Positions 8,723-16,105 of a stretch of 64,000 nt of DNA are shown piece by piece. The stretch is from assembly GCF_042680885.1 (NCBI RefSeq), contig NZ_JBHUEO010000013.1, forward strand, positions 62,001-126,000, read 5' to 3'. Below the pieces are notes generated by a model. It saw nothing but the letters and a program-made list of their open reading frames with translations, searched no databases and was not told the origin of the DNA. Source of the stretch: Siminovitchia sediminis (GTDB lineage: Bacteria; Bacillota; Bacilli; Bacillales; Bacillaceae_C). Made by a program: the position numbers and the translations under genes. Each line of letters begins with the position of its first letter. The first letter of the stretch is position 1.

Positions 8723-9422
8723 CTGCGATGTTCAACAACTGAAAAAGTACCGGCTTGCCGATACCGCCGACAGCGAATCTTTGGATTATTCGTCACTGCT
8801 TGACTTAAAGAAGCTGCCTGAAACGCTTTTAATGCTGACGGGAAGAATTGGTGCCCCAAACGCCTGTGTAACAAGCTCTATCCTTATCAAAAGAATGGCC
8901 TTTTATGCAGTGATTCATATATATGCCATGACGGCGCTGGGTAAAAAGCTGAAAACGGAACCTTCAAAGCTGAAATTGATTGACAGCGCTCAAGATGACC
9001 TGTGGCTTCCTGGTTTTTTCATGAACCCCTTGGAGGCCGAAGATCCGGGAGAGAACAGAGATCATTGGCGTGACAGCATTATCCGTGAGGTATTTGCGGA
9101 TGGCCTGACTCCGCTGATTTACTTGTTAAAGGAACAGACAAGACTTAAAGAAGAAGTCATGTGGGAAAACATTGCGGTCTATGTACATTGGATTTTTAAA
9201 GAAATCGAGGAAAATCATCAGCTTGGGGAGCAGGCTGCGAAAGACCGCCAATACATTTTTCTTGAAGCTCCTGGAAAGCTGTTTGGAACGGTGCATAATC
9301 CCTTAACATCATTTTTCCAGCTATCGAAAAAGGGTCGGGTTACCTGCTGTCTTTCGTTCATGCTGAGAAATAGAGAAAAGAAGAAGTGTGCTGCTTGTCC
9401 CTTGGCATCCCGGGAGACCTAG
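8700..9422 (+). CDS. FhuF-like ferric-siderophore reductase, 2Fe-2S C-terminus
   Basis: 240 residues, soluble. The N-terminal 200 residues resemble the FhuF/IucA-C type ferric reductase domain; the C-terminus has RVTCCLSF, then KKKCAACPL, i.e. C-C-x12-C-x2-C. FhuF-type proteins bind a 2Fe-2S cluster through C-C-x10-C-x2-C, so the spacing here is two residues longer if no frame error exists. The enzyme would reduce ferric iron from the imported siderophore in the cytoplasm. It overlaps the ATPase gene by 23 bp and is the last gene before a terminator, so it belongs to the same Fur-controlled operon. Confidence 0.82.
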   Translation: MWLNKLSDCDVQQLKKYRLADTADSESLDYSSLLDLKKLPETLLMLTGRIGAPNACVTSSILIKRMAFYAVIHIYAMTALGKKLKTEPSKLKLIDSAQDDLWLPGFFMNPLEAEDPGENRDHWRDSIIREVFADGLTPLIYLLKEQTRLKEEVMWENIAVYVHWIFKEIEENHQLGEQAAKDRQYIFLEAPGKLFGTVHNPLTSFFQLSKKGRVTCCLSFMLRNREKKKCAACPLASRET

Positions 9423-9436
9423 CGGAATTCTTTTTA

Positions 9437-9486
9437 TTTCGACAGGATTCGAGCGTATTCGGGTGGTGACAGGCACTTGTCGAAAA
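9437..9486 (+). repeat. Dispersed hairpin repeat, copy 1 (TTCGACA ... TGTCGAAA)
   Basis: 50-bp element bounded by the inverted ends TTTCGACA and TGTCGAAA and containing GTGACAGGCACTTGTCGAA. A second copy follows at 9571 in the same orientation, and an inverted one is at 47508. All three sit beside 3' ends of genes. Confidence 0.6.
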
Positions 9487-9490
9487 CCTA

Positions 9491-9524
9491 AAAAAGCACA
9501 GCAACCGGAGCTGTGCTTTCTTTT
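9491..9524 (+). terminator. Rho-independent terminator of the siderophore operon
   Basis: AAAGCACAGC (9493-9502) / GCTGTGCTTT (9510-9519) with a 7-nt loop and a CTTTT tail. Confidence 0.85.
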
Positions 9525-9570
9525 ATTGATTGTTGATCTAAACCAGCACAGCTCAAACTATGTCTTTCTC

Positions 9571-9618
9571 TTCGACAAATTTCGGGCAGTTTCGGGGCGT
9601 GACAGGCACTTGTCGAAA
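9571..9618 (+). repeat. Dispersed hairpin repeat, copy 2
   Basis: TTCGACA at the left and TGTCGAAA at the right, with the internal segment TTCGGGGCGTGACAGGCACT. It ends 4 bp before the stop codon of uppP on the other strand, and may also serve as its terminator. Confidence 0.6.
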
Positions 9619-9621
9619 AAT

Positions 9622-10473
9622 TTATTGAATATTAATATAAACGATTAAGATTACCGCAGCCAATACGACTCTGTAGATGGCAAAAGGCATTAATTTGATC
9701 CTGCTGATTAAAGCCAGGAAAAATCGGATGGACAGCCAGGCAAAGATAAAGGCACTGATAAATCCGACGACGAAAAACGGAATGACATCCGCCGTCATGA
9801 CGTCCATCTTTTTATATAAGGAGACGGCACTTGCCCCAAACATGATAGGGACAGCCATAATAAAAGTAAAATCGGCTGCTGCCCGGTATTGTAGTCCGAG
9901 CAATACGCCTCCGGAGATCGTGGAGCCAGAACGGGAGAAGCCGGGCCATAAGGCGATACATTGGAACAGGCCAATAAGAAAGGCCTGCTTGATCGAAATG
10001 TCGTCGAGGCTCGTTCGCTGCTCCAGTGCACCTTCCGACCGCGCCTTCCAGTCTGCTGCTGCCATGAGGATGGCACCGGCAACGAGTCCGATCAATACGG
10101 TCTCAACTGAAAATAAGTAGGTATCAATGAAATCTTCCAAGGTCAATCCCAAAATAGCGGCTGGAATGAGCCCTACAATCACATGAATTAATCGAAGGCG
10201 GTGTCCTTCTTCCGGAACGGGAGAATTCTTGGTACGGATTCCGATCAGGCTTAACATGCGCGGCCAGAAGACAATGGCTGCGGCCATGACGGACCCAAGC
10301 TGAATAACGACTTTAAATGTATTGGCAATTTCCTGCGAGTTCAGCAGTTCTGCCGATTTTAATAAAATATCATCCACGATAATCATATGTCCTGTAGAAG
10401 AAACGGGAGCAAACTCGGTCAGCCCTTCTACAAGCCCCAGCAGTAACGCAACAATGAATTCCCAAATACTCAT
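9622..10473 (-). CDS. uppP: Undecaprenyl-diphosphatase
   Basis: BacA/UppP family, 283 residues from the ATG at 10473. It dephosphorylates undecaprenyl diphosphate to recycle the lipid carrier for peptidoglycan and teichoic acid synthesis, and gives bacitracin tolerance. Key motifs are visible: EGLTEFAPVSSTGHMI near residue 17 (the catalytic Glu-rich motif) and PGFSRSGSTISGG near 170. About eight hydrophobic segments. The frame opens 12 codons further upstream (10509), but only the 10473 start has a ribosome site (GTGAGGA), and the protein then begins MSIWEF as in relatives. The wall-precursor genes at 54-61 kb depend on the same carrier, but this gene is monocistronic. Confidence 0.93.
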   Translation of the reverse strand: MSIWEFIVALLLGLVEGLTEFAPVSSTGHMIIVDDILLKSAELLNSQEIANTFKVVIQLGSVMAAAIVFWPRMLSLIGIRTKNSPVPEEGHRLRLIHVIVGLIPAAILGLTLEDFIDTYLFSVETVLIGLVAGAILMAAADWKARSEGALEQRTSLDDISIKQAFLIGLFQCIALWPGFSRSGSTISGGVLLGLQYRAAADFTFIMAVPIMFGASAVSLYKKMDVMTADVIPFFVVGFISAFIFAWLSIRFFLALISRIKLMPFAIYRVVLAAVILIVYINIQ

Positions 10474-10700
10474 TCTTTCTATATCCTCACTTTCCAATGA
10501 TGCTCTCATTTTGAATGAAAAGAATGGAGTTTATCAGACTTGTCCATTATTACATAATAACGTACAATCTTTACCAAGTACTACACATTTTTTGAAGGCG
10601 GACTAATTTTATGTTATGAAATGGGAAAAGCATATAGTATAATAATTTATAAGAACTATTCTGTTCGGCTCATAAATCGTACAGATATCCTGAAAAATAT

Positions 10701-10735
10701 AGGAGGTGTACGCCTTTCTTTGAAAGGCGAACTAT
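10701..10735 (+). promoter_or_regulatory. Displaced ribosome site and start-proximal hairpin
   Basis: AGGAGGTG at 10701-10708 is 27 bp before the TTG start at 10736. Between them is a perfect 8-bp stem CGCCTTTC (10711-10718) / GAAAGGCG (10722-10729) with a 3-nt loop. If folded, it leaves 2 + 6 nt between the ribosome site and the start. Confidence 0.5.
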
Positions 10736-12076
10736 TTGGACGTTGCCAGTTTAATCGTAATTGTCATTTTAATTGCTTTAACCGCTTTCTTTGTAGCAGC
10801 GGAATTTGCAATTGTAAAAATTAGGAGCAGCCGCGTTGACCAGCTGATTGAGGAAGGAAAACCTTCAGCCAAGGCGGTAAAACATATTACTACGCATTTA
10901 GATGAATATTTATCTGCCTGTCAGCTGGGGATCACGATTACAGCGCTCGGAATAGGGTGGCTCGGCGAACCTGCCATCAAGTCATTGTTGGATCCTTTGC
11001 TGATAAAAATGGGAGCTGGACCAGCTGTTTCCCATATTTTGTCGATTGTCCTTGCTTTTGTGGTCATTACATTTTTACACGTAGTGGTGGGTGAGCTGGC
11101 ACCAAAGACGGTTGCCATCCAAAAAGCAGAGGCAGTGTCCATGTGGACAGCAAAGCCGCTCATCTGGTTCTACCGTATCATGTTCCCTTTTATCTGGCTG
11201 CTGAATGGATCCGCCCGTCTCTTGGTCAAGATGTTTGGGATGCACTCTGTATCGGAGAGCGAGGTATCCCACTCTGAAGAGGAACTGAGGATTATACTGT
11301 CTGAAAGTTTTAAAAGTGGGGAGATCAACCAGTCTGAATTGACATACGTAACAAATATTTTTAAATTTGATGACAGGGTGGCAAAGGAAATCATGGTACC
11401 CCGAACCGAGATGATCTCTTTCTCGACAGAGGAGTCCATTGAAGATTGGGTAGATGTCATTAAAGACGTCAAATTTACCCGCTACCCGATCTATGAAGGG
11501 GATAAGGACAATATCATTGGTCTGATTAATATAAAAGATATTCTATTGGAGCAAATCCAAAATACAGATGATGATCGCGGATTCGACGTTTCAAATTATA
11601 TCAAACCGGTGATTCATGTGATTGAAACAGTACCCATCCGAGATTTGCTGCTAAAAATGCAGAAGGACCAAACTCACATGGCGATTCTTCTGGATGAATA
11701 CGGTGGAACATCTGGTCTTGTCACTGTGGAAGACATCGTTGAGGAAATCGTCGGTGAAATTAAGGACGAGTTCGATACGGATGAAATTCCTGATATTACG
11801 AAAATAGGGGAAAGCCACTACAAATTTAGCGGGAAAGTACTCATTTCAGATGTAAACGATCTCCTTGGGACCGATCTGTCAGATGATGACGTGGATACAC
11901 TGGGCGGATGGGTATTATCCGAAAAGTTTGATGTAACGGAAGGTGAATCTCTTCACGCCGACGGCTTTGAATTTAAAATTACTGAATTGGACGGCCATCA
12001 AATCCAGTTCGTGGAAGTGTGCCAGTTGAAAAAAGATCAAGCTGTGGAGCAGCAAAGCGAAGAAGGAGCTATATAA
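10736..12076 (+). CDS. CNNM/CBS-pair membrane protein (HlyC/CorC family)
   Basis: 446 residues: CNNM (DUF21) transmembrane domain at about 1-190 with three to four helices, two CBS domains at about 205-330 (VPRTEMISFSTEESI; HMAILLDEYGGTSGLVTVED) and a CorC_HlyC transporter-associated domain at about 345-430 (FSGKVLISDVNDLLG...DDVDTLGGWVL). Family members in Bacillus include YrkA, YhdP and MpfA; several are tied to magnesium efflux. The start is a TTG at 10736 with only a weak adjacent site; the strong AGGAGGTG lies 27 bp upstream (see the hairpin entry). Loss of one T at 10735-10737 would instead join the frame to a TTG at 10720, so a small indel cannot be excluded. A terminator follows at once. 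Confidence 0.85.
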   Translation: MDVASLIVIVILIALTAFFVAAEFAIVKIRSSRVDQLIEEGKPSAKAVKHITTHLDEYLSACQLGITITALGIGWLGEPAIKSLLDPLLIKMGAGPAVSHILSIVLAFVVITFLHVVVGELAPKTVAIQKAEAVSMWTAKPLIWFYRIMFPFIWLLNGSARLLVKMFGMHSVSESEVSHSEEELRIILSESFKSGEINQSELTYVTNIFKFDDRVAKEIMVPRTEMISFSTEESIEDWVDVIKDVKFTRYPIYEGDKDNIIGLINIKDILLEQIQNTDDDRGFDVSNYIKPVIHVIETVPIRDLLLKMQKDQTHMAILLDEYGGTSGLVTVEDIVEEIVGEIKDEFDTDEIPDITKIGESHYKFSGKVLISDVNDLLGTDLSDDDVDTLGGWVLSEKFDVTEGESLHADGFEFKITELDGHQIQFVEVCQLKKDQAVEQQSEEGAI

Positions 12077-12080
12077 ACTG

Positions 12081-12105
12081 GGCGGAGGGAAACCTCCGTC
12101 TTTTT
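12081..12105 (+). terminator. Rho-independent terminator of the CorC-like gene
   Basis: GGCGGAGG (12081-12088) / CCTCCGTC (12093-12100), loop GAAA, tail TTTTTG. Confidence 0.85.
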
Positions 12106-12660
12106 GTTATTTCAAATCCATTCCTCTTGGTGCCCGGCCTTGATGGTTCAATGTTTGTTGGGCAGCCATCTCTATTTAAAAGGCGGTTTTCGGAGTGTCG
12201 CGGTTTGCATGGGTCATGATTCATGCGGCGGCCATTTTCAGTTCAGGTCGGCCTGCACGGAAGTCATTGAAATTCTAAGCGCCCAATTCCAGCAGACCGC
12301 AGCTTGTTTGGCAGTCCTGGACGGCTCCAGGCGCCCAATTTCAAGGCAACACCATGTATTAGGTAGTCAGGAACTATTCAATGCGCCCAATCCCATGGAA
12401 TTGCCACTTTTTTGGGCTCTTAGCACTTCCCCCTGTTGTTCATCGCTTGTTCGGACCGCCCCCCATTCGAAGCGCAGATTGTGCCCGGTTTGCATGTAGT
12501 CATTCGGTTATTCAACCCGTCCTATCCAATACCAAATACCGCCATCTAATTGGCAGCCATGTCTCATTTAATGGCCCCAAACCCAATGCACCTCCATCTA
12601 ATCAGCACTATTCCTTATTTAATCCGGCCATTTTCAATCCTTTCCCTCCTGTATTTATAA
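12106..12660. repeat. Gene-free region with degenerate GCGCCCAATT / GGCAGCCAT motifs
   Basis: About 560 bp without a credible gene. GCGCCCAAT occurs three times (near 12278, 12329, 12381), and GGCAGCCATxTCTxATTTAA twice (near 12161 and 12550). Around 12550-12640 the units end in TTTAAT or TCTAAT at intervals of about 21-30 bp. It looks like an eroded tandem array, weaker than those at 19.1, 47.6, 50.7 and 52.7 kb. The last 40 bp lead into the GntR promoter. Confidence 0.4.
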
Positions 12661-12672
12661 GCTCTTGAACCA

Positions 12673-12701
12673 TTGACATCATATATGATTTCAAATATGA
12701 T
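12673..12701 (+). promoter_or_regulatory. GntR-gene promoter with palindromic operator
   Basis: TTGACA (12673-12678), 17-bp spacer, TATGAT (12696-12701). The palindrome ATCATATATGAT occupies 12678-12689, and ATATGAT half-sites continue to the start codon. The same palindrome overlaps the hpa operon promoter, which suggests autoregulation. The predicted transcription start is at or next to the ATG at 12708. Confidence 0.75.
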
Positions 12702-12707
12702 AAACAT

Positions 12708-13379
12708 ATGATGAAAGAGAATAAACAACAGAGAGCCTATCGGATTATTAAGTCACGGATTGTTGAAAAGGTGTATGCACCTGACCAGAGGATTGTCATT
12801 GACCAGCTGGCAAAAGAATTGCAGACGAGTTCGATTCCGATCAGGGAAGCGATCCGGCAGTTGGAGGCAGAAGGGCTTATTGAGTACAAGCGGAATATCG
12901 GTCCCGTGGTAGCACCCATCAATGAGTCGGAATATTACGAGAACCTTCAATTGCTGGCTGTCCTTGAAGGGTATGCGGTTGCTTCCTGTGCCCGCAATTT
13001 CCCTGCTGCCAAAATTTTAAAGCTGAAAGAGAAAAATAAACAGATGAAGGAGGCATTGGAAGACTTTGATTTTATCGCTTTTGCGAAGCTGAATGAGGAA
13101 TTTCATTACATCATTTATGAAGAAAATACGAATAAGATCCTCATTGAAACCATTAAAACCATATGGAAACGTCTGCACGCCATCAGGGGAATCGGATCTA
13201 CCTTGTATTCAGGAAGGGTAAAAGAGTCCATTAAAGAACATGAGGAGATTATCTCGCTTCTTGAGAAAAAAGCAGATCCGCAAACGGTAGAAGAAGTGGT
13301 GCGCCTGCATAAATTCCGTACAGCAGAAGATTTCGAAAGACGCCGTTCCTTGAATGCCGGTACGACTGTCGAGAGCTAA
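12708..13379 (+). CDS. GntR-family (FCD) regulator of the hpa cluster
   Basis: 223 residues. A winged helix at about 5-75 (AYRIIKSRIVEKVYAPDQRI; SSIPIREAIRQLEAEGLIEY) followed by an FCD-type effector domain at about 80-205 with metal-ligand-like His residues (LNEEFHYIIYEE, RVKESIKEHEEII). FCD regulators commonly repress catabolic operons and release DNA when the pathway substrate or an intermediate binds. The operator palindrome ATCATATATGAT occurs both at its own promoter and at the hpa promoter. There is no ribosome site before the ATG at 12708, and the -10 box is only 6 bp away, so the message is probably leaderless. It is not a MarR-type HpaR. The ligand, probably 4-hydroxyphenylacetate or homoprotocatechuate, is inferred from context. 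Confidence 0.85.
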   Translation: MMKENKQQRAYRIIKSRIVEKVYAPDQRIVIDQLAKELQTSSIPIREAIRQLEAEGLIEYKRNIGPVVAPINESEYYENLQLLAVLEGYAVASCARNFPAAKILKLKEKNKQMKEALEDFDFIAFAKLNEEFHYIIYEENTNKILIETIKTIWKRLHAIRGIGSTLYSGRVKESIKEHEEIISLLEKKADPQTVEEVVRLHKFRTAEDFERRRSLNAGTTVES

Positions 13380-13416
13380 GAAACAGAATAGATCATCCTG
13401 TTTCTTTCTTTTTTTA
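13378..13416 (+). terminator. Rho-independent terminator of the GntR gene
   Basis: AAGAAACAG (13378-13386) / CTGTTTCTT (13398-13406), then TCTTTTTTT. It starts inside the stop codon and isolates the regulator from the hpa operon. Confidence 0.85.
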
Positions 13417-13456
13417 TAAAAATAAATGTGTATTGATCAGGAGATAAAAAAAGTGT

Positions 13457-13470
13457 TGTAAGCGATTACC
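13457..13470. promoter_or_regulatory. Putative CcpA cre site of the hpa operon
   Basis: TGTAAGCGATTACC fits the catabolite-responsive element consensus TGWAANCGNTNWCA except for the last base. It lies 19 bp upstream of the -35 box. Carbon catabolite control of this degradative operon would be expected. Confidence 0.55.
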
Positions 13471-13489
13471 TAAAAATTTATAAAAACGT

Positions 13490-13518
13490 TTGACATTATA
13501 TATGTAATCATATATGAT
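13490..13518 (+). promoter_or_regulatory. hpa operon promoter and GntR operator
   Basis: TTGACA (13490-13495), 17-bp spacer, TATGAT (13513-13518). The palindrome ATCATATATGAT at 13507-13518 covers the -10 box, a position suited to repression. It is identical to the one upstream of the GntR gene. Confidence 0.8.
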
Positions 13519-13572
13519 TTAACTGTTCAGAAAATTAACCCACCTTAAAAAATGTAGGAGGTTGAAGATTTG

Positions 13573-14499
13573 ATGCCATCTTATAAAGAAGCAAAGGAAA
13601 GATTCAGAGGGTCTATTGCTCCGGTAGTCACTCCTTTCCATGAAGACGAAAGCCTTGACCTGGAGACATTTAAAAGACTGATTGATTGGCAGATTGAAAG
13701 CGGAAGCCATGGGATCTCCGTTACCGGTACGAGCGGTGAGCCCAGCTCGCTGACAGTTGAAGAAAGAGAGATTGTCATGGAGACTGCAATGAAAGCGGTT
13801 GCCGGGCGTGTTCCGTTCCTTCCCGGGACCGGATCTGTGAACCATAACGAAGCGATGAGACTGACAAAAGCTGCACAGGAAATGGGTGCAGACGGAGCCA
13901 TGGTGATCGTTCCTTATTACAATAAGCCAAACCAGCATGCATTGTACAAACATTTTAAAACGATTGCCGATGCGGTCGATATTCCGATCATTCTCTATAA
14001 TATCCCCGGAAGAACGGCTGTCAACCTGGAAGTGGAAACGATTGCACGTCTTGCGGAGGATTGCCCGAACATTATCGGAATCAAGGAATCCAATAAAGAC
14101 TTCGAACATGTCAACCGCGTACTGTTAAAAACAGGCCGTGATTTCAATCTGTATTCCGGTATTGAGCTTCTCTGCTATCCGATGCTTGCGATCGGCGGAG
14201 CAGGTCATATCAGTGCAACATCCAACGTTGCGCCTGCGCCTGTTGCTGAAATTTATAATGCGTGGGCAGAAGGCGATGTAAAGCGTGCGCAGGATATGCA
14301 CTTTGAAATGATGGAACTGAATGACATTTTATTTAAGGATACAAATCCTGCCGTCGCAAAAGCAGCGCTGGGCATGATGGGCAAAATTAAGCCGGTATTG
14401 CGTAAACCAATGGACATTCCTTCAGAAGAACTGCAAAAGGAGCTTCGCCAAGTATTGATCAATTATGGGATTGAATTAAAAGATCAAGTAAAGAACTAA
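13573..14499 (+). CDS. DapA-family lyase/aldolase, first gene of the hpa operon
   Basis: 308 residues, TIM barrel of the dihydrodipicolinate synthase/N-acetylneuraminate lyase family. Visible are the phosphate-like motif GTSGEPSSL near residue 44 (true DapA usually has GTTGE), the catalytic Tyr in LYNIPGRT near 140 and the Schiff-base Lys in IIGIKESN near 167. Position in an hpa operon lacking a canonical HpaI suggests it cleaves 2,4-dihydroxyhept-2-ene-1,7-dioate to pyruvate and succinate semialdehyde; this is inference. HpaI of enterobacteria is an unrelated metal-dependent aldolase. AGGAGG precedes two possible starts, TTG 13570 and ATG 13573. True lysine-pathway DapA is unlikely given the context. 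Confidence 0.8.
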   Translation: MPSYKEAKERFRGSIAPVVTPFHEDESLDLETFKRLIDWQIESGSHGISVTGTSGEPSSLTVEEREIVMETAMKAVAGRVPFLPGTGSVNHNEAMRLTKAAQEMGADGAMVIVPYYNKPNQHALYKHFKTIADAVDIPIILYNIPGRTAVNLEVETIARLAEDCPNIIGIKESNKDFEHVNRVLLKTGRDFNLYSGIELLCYPMLAIGGAGHISATSNVAPAPVAEIYNAWAEGDVKRAQDMHFEMMELNDILFKDTNPAVAKAALGMMGKIKPVLRKPMDIPSEELQKELRQVLINYGIELKDQVKN

Positions 14500-14566
14500 T
14501 ATTTTTTTTAAAAAAAGGGAGGGGGTTCTCCCTTGAACCGTCTCCTTACAAGGGAAGGTGATTTTT

Positions 14567-16084
14567 TTGTCACAAAAAACAGCAGCACAAACACAGTTGC
14601 GGAAACACGAAAAGCAATCGGATATCAAATTGTATATTAACGGCCAGTTTATAGAACCCGCGAGCGGAGTCTATTTCGATAATCGCAGCCCATTTACAAA
14701 TGAAGTGATTAACCGCGTAGCAGAAGGGCGCAAAGCAGATATTGACAAATCTGTTCAGGCTGCCAAACGAGCTTTTAAAGAAGGGTCTTGGGGCACAATG
14801 AAAGTGTCCGAGCGAATGAAGTATATTGAAAGAATTGCAGATTTAATCGACGAAGAGGCAGAAGAATTGTCGTATCTGGAATCCTTGGATACCGGACTGC
14901 CCATCGCGCAGACAAGAAACATGGCAGCACGTGCAGCGGAAAACTTCCGCTTCTATTCCCGCATGGTGCAGACAAGAATGCACGGAGAAGCATACTTGCA
15001 AGACAGCGAGTTTGTCAACTACACAGTGTACAGCCCGCTTGGGGTGGTAGGGCTGATTACGCCATGGAACGCACCGTTCATGCTGACCACCTGGAAAATA
15101 GCGCCTGCACTGGCAACCGGAAACACGGTGGTATTAAAACCGGCTGAGTTGTCACCGCTTACAGCCAACAAACTGGCAGAAATTATTCAAAAGGCTGAAC
15201 TTCCCGAAGGTGTGTTCAACATTGTACACGGATACGGGGAAACCGCAGGTGCAGCGCTTGTTGCTCACCCCGATGTAGAAGCGATCTCATTTACAGGCGA
15301 GACGGTAACGGGATCGATCATTATAAAAAATTCAGCCGATACGCTGAAAAAGACTTCTATGGAACTGGGTGGAAAATCACCCCTCATTGTGTTTGATGAT
15401 GCGGACCTTGACCGCGCGCTTGATGCGGCTGTCTGGGGGATATTTTCCTTTAACGGTGAACGCTGCACTTCCAACTCGAGAGTATTTTTACACAAAAACA
15501 TTAAGGACCAATTTGTTCAAGCCTTAAAAGAAAGGGTCCAAAAAATTAAGATTGGCGACCCGATGGATGCTTCGACACAATTGGGACCGCTCATCAGCCT
15601 GGAGCATTTTGAAAAAGTATCAGGCTATATTGAACTGGCAAAGGAAGAAGGGTGCGAAGTGGTACAGGGTACGGTTCCTGAACAGTTCAAAGCAGGAAAC
15701 TATGTCCCTCCGACCTTGCTGTTAAATGCAACAAACGACATGAGGGTGTGCCAGGAAGAGATCTTCGGACCGGTGATGGCGGTCATTGAGTTTGAATCAG
15801 AAGAAGAGGTTGTTAAAGCCGCCAACGATGTGAAATATGGCCTGGCAGGTTTCGTATGGACGAATGACATTAAACGCGGCCACCGCGTGGCACAGGCTGT
15901 CGAAGCAGGAATGCTGTGGATCAATGCCCAGAACGTGCGGGATCTCAGAATTCCGTTTGGCGGAATGAAGGCAAGCGGAATCGGACGGGAAGGCGGACAT
16001 TACGCCATCATGGAATTTTATACAGAGCCAAAAGTGATCCATGTCGCCATTGGAGACCACCTTATTCCGCAATTCGGAAAATAA
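14567..16084 (+). CDS. hpaE: 5-carboxymethyl-2-hydroxymuconate semialdehyde dehydrogenase
   Basis: About 505 residues, aldehyde dehydrogenase superfamily. It oxidises the ring-fission product of homoprotocatechuate to 5-carboxymethyl-2-hydroxymuconate with NAD. Motifs are ITPWNAPFMLTTWKIAPALA (cofactor), FTGETVTGS, the general base Glu in MELGGKSP, and the catalytic Cys in FNGERCTS. The very end HVAIGDHLIPQFGK is HpaE-like. The frame opens at GTG 14558, but AAGGTGA lies just before TTG 14567, the better start. A 7-bp hairpin (AAGGGAG / CTCCCTT, about 14514-14533) lies between the dapA-like gene and this start. hpaB follows after 21 bp. Confidence 0.93.
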   Translation: MSQKTAAQTQLRKHEKQSDIKLYINGQFIEPASGVYFDNRSPFTNEVINRVAEGRKADIDKSVQAAKRAFKEGSWGTMKVSERMKYIERIADLIDEEAEELSYLESLDTGLPIAQTRNMAARAAENFRFYSRMVQTRMHGEAYLQDSEFVNYTVYSPLGVVGLITPWNAPFMLTTWKIAPALATGNTVVLKPAELSPLTANKLAEIIQKAELPEGVFNIVHGYGETAGAALVAHPDVEAISFTGETVTGSIIIKNSADTLKKTSMELGGKSPLIVFDDADLDRALDAAVWGIFSFNGERCTSNSRVFLHKNIKDQFVQALKERVQKIKIGDPMDASTQLGPLISLEHFEKVSGYIELAKEEGCEVVQGTVPEQFKAGNYVPPTLLLNATNDMRVCQEEIFGPVMAVIEFESEEEVVKAANDVKYGLAGFVWTNDIKRGHRVAQAVEAGMLWINAQNVRDLRIPFGGMKASGIGREGGHYAIMEFYTEPKVIHVAIGDHLIPQFGK

Positions 16085-16105
16085 TTTAAAGGAGAGTGAA
16101 AAACG

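Noticed and set aside
10621..10824. 67-codon gene overlapping the start of the CorC-like gene
   Set aside because: It is in another frame, has cysteine- and asparagine-rich content typical of a shadow, and lacks a ribosome site at its ATG.
13519..14109. 196-codon minus-strand frame opposite the DapA-like gene
   Set aside because: It lies fully within a well-supported gene, has no ribosome site and no family features; it is a shadow frame.
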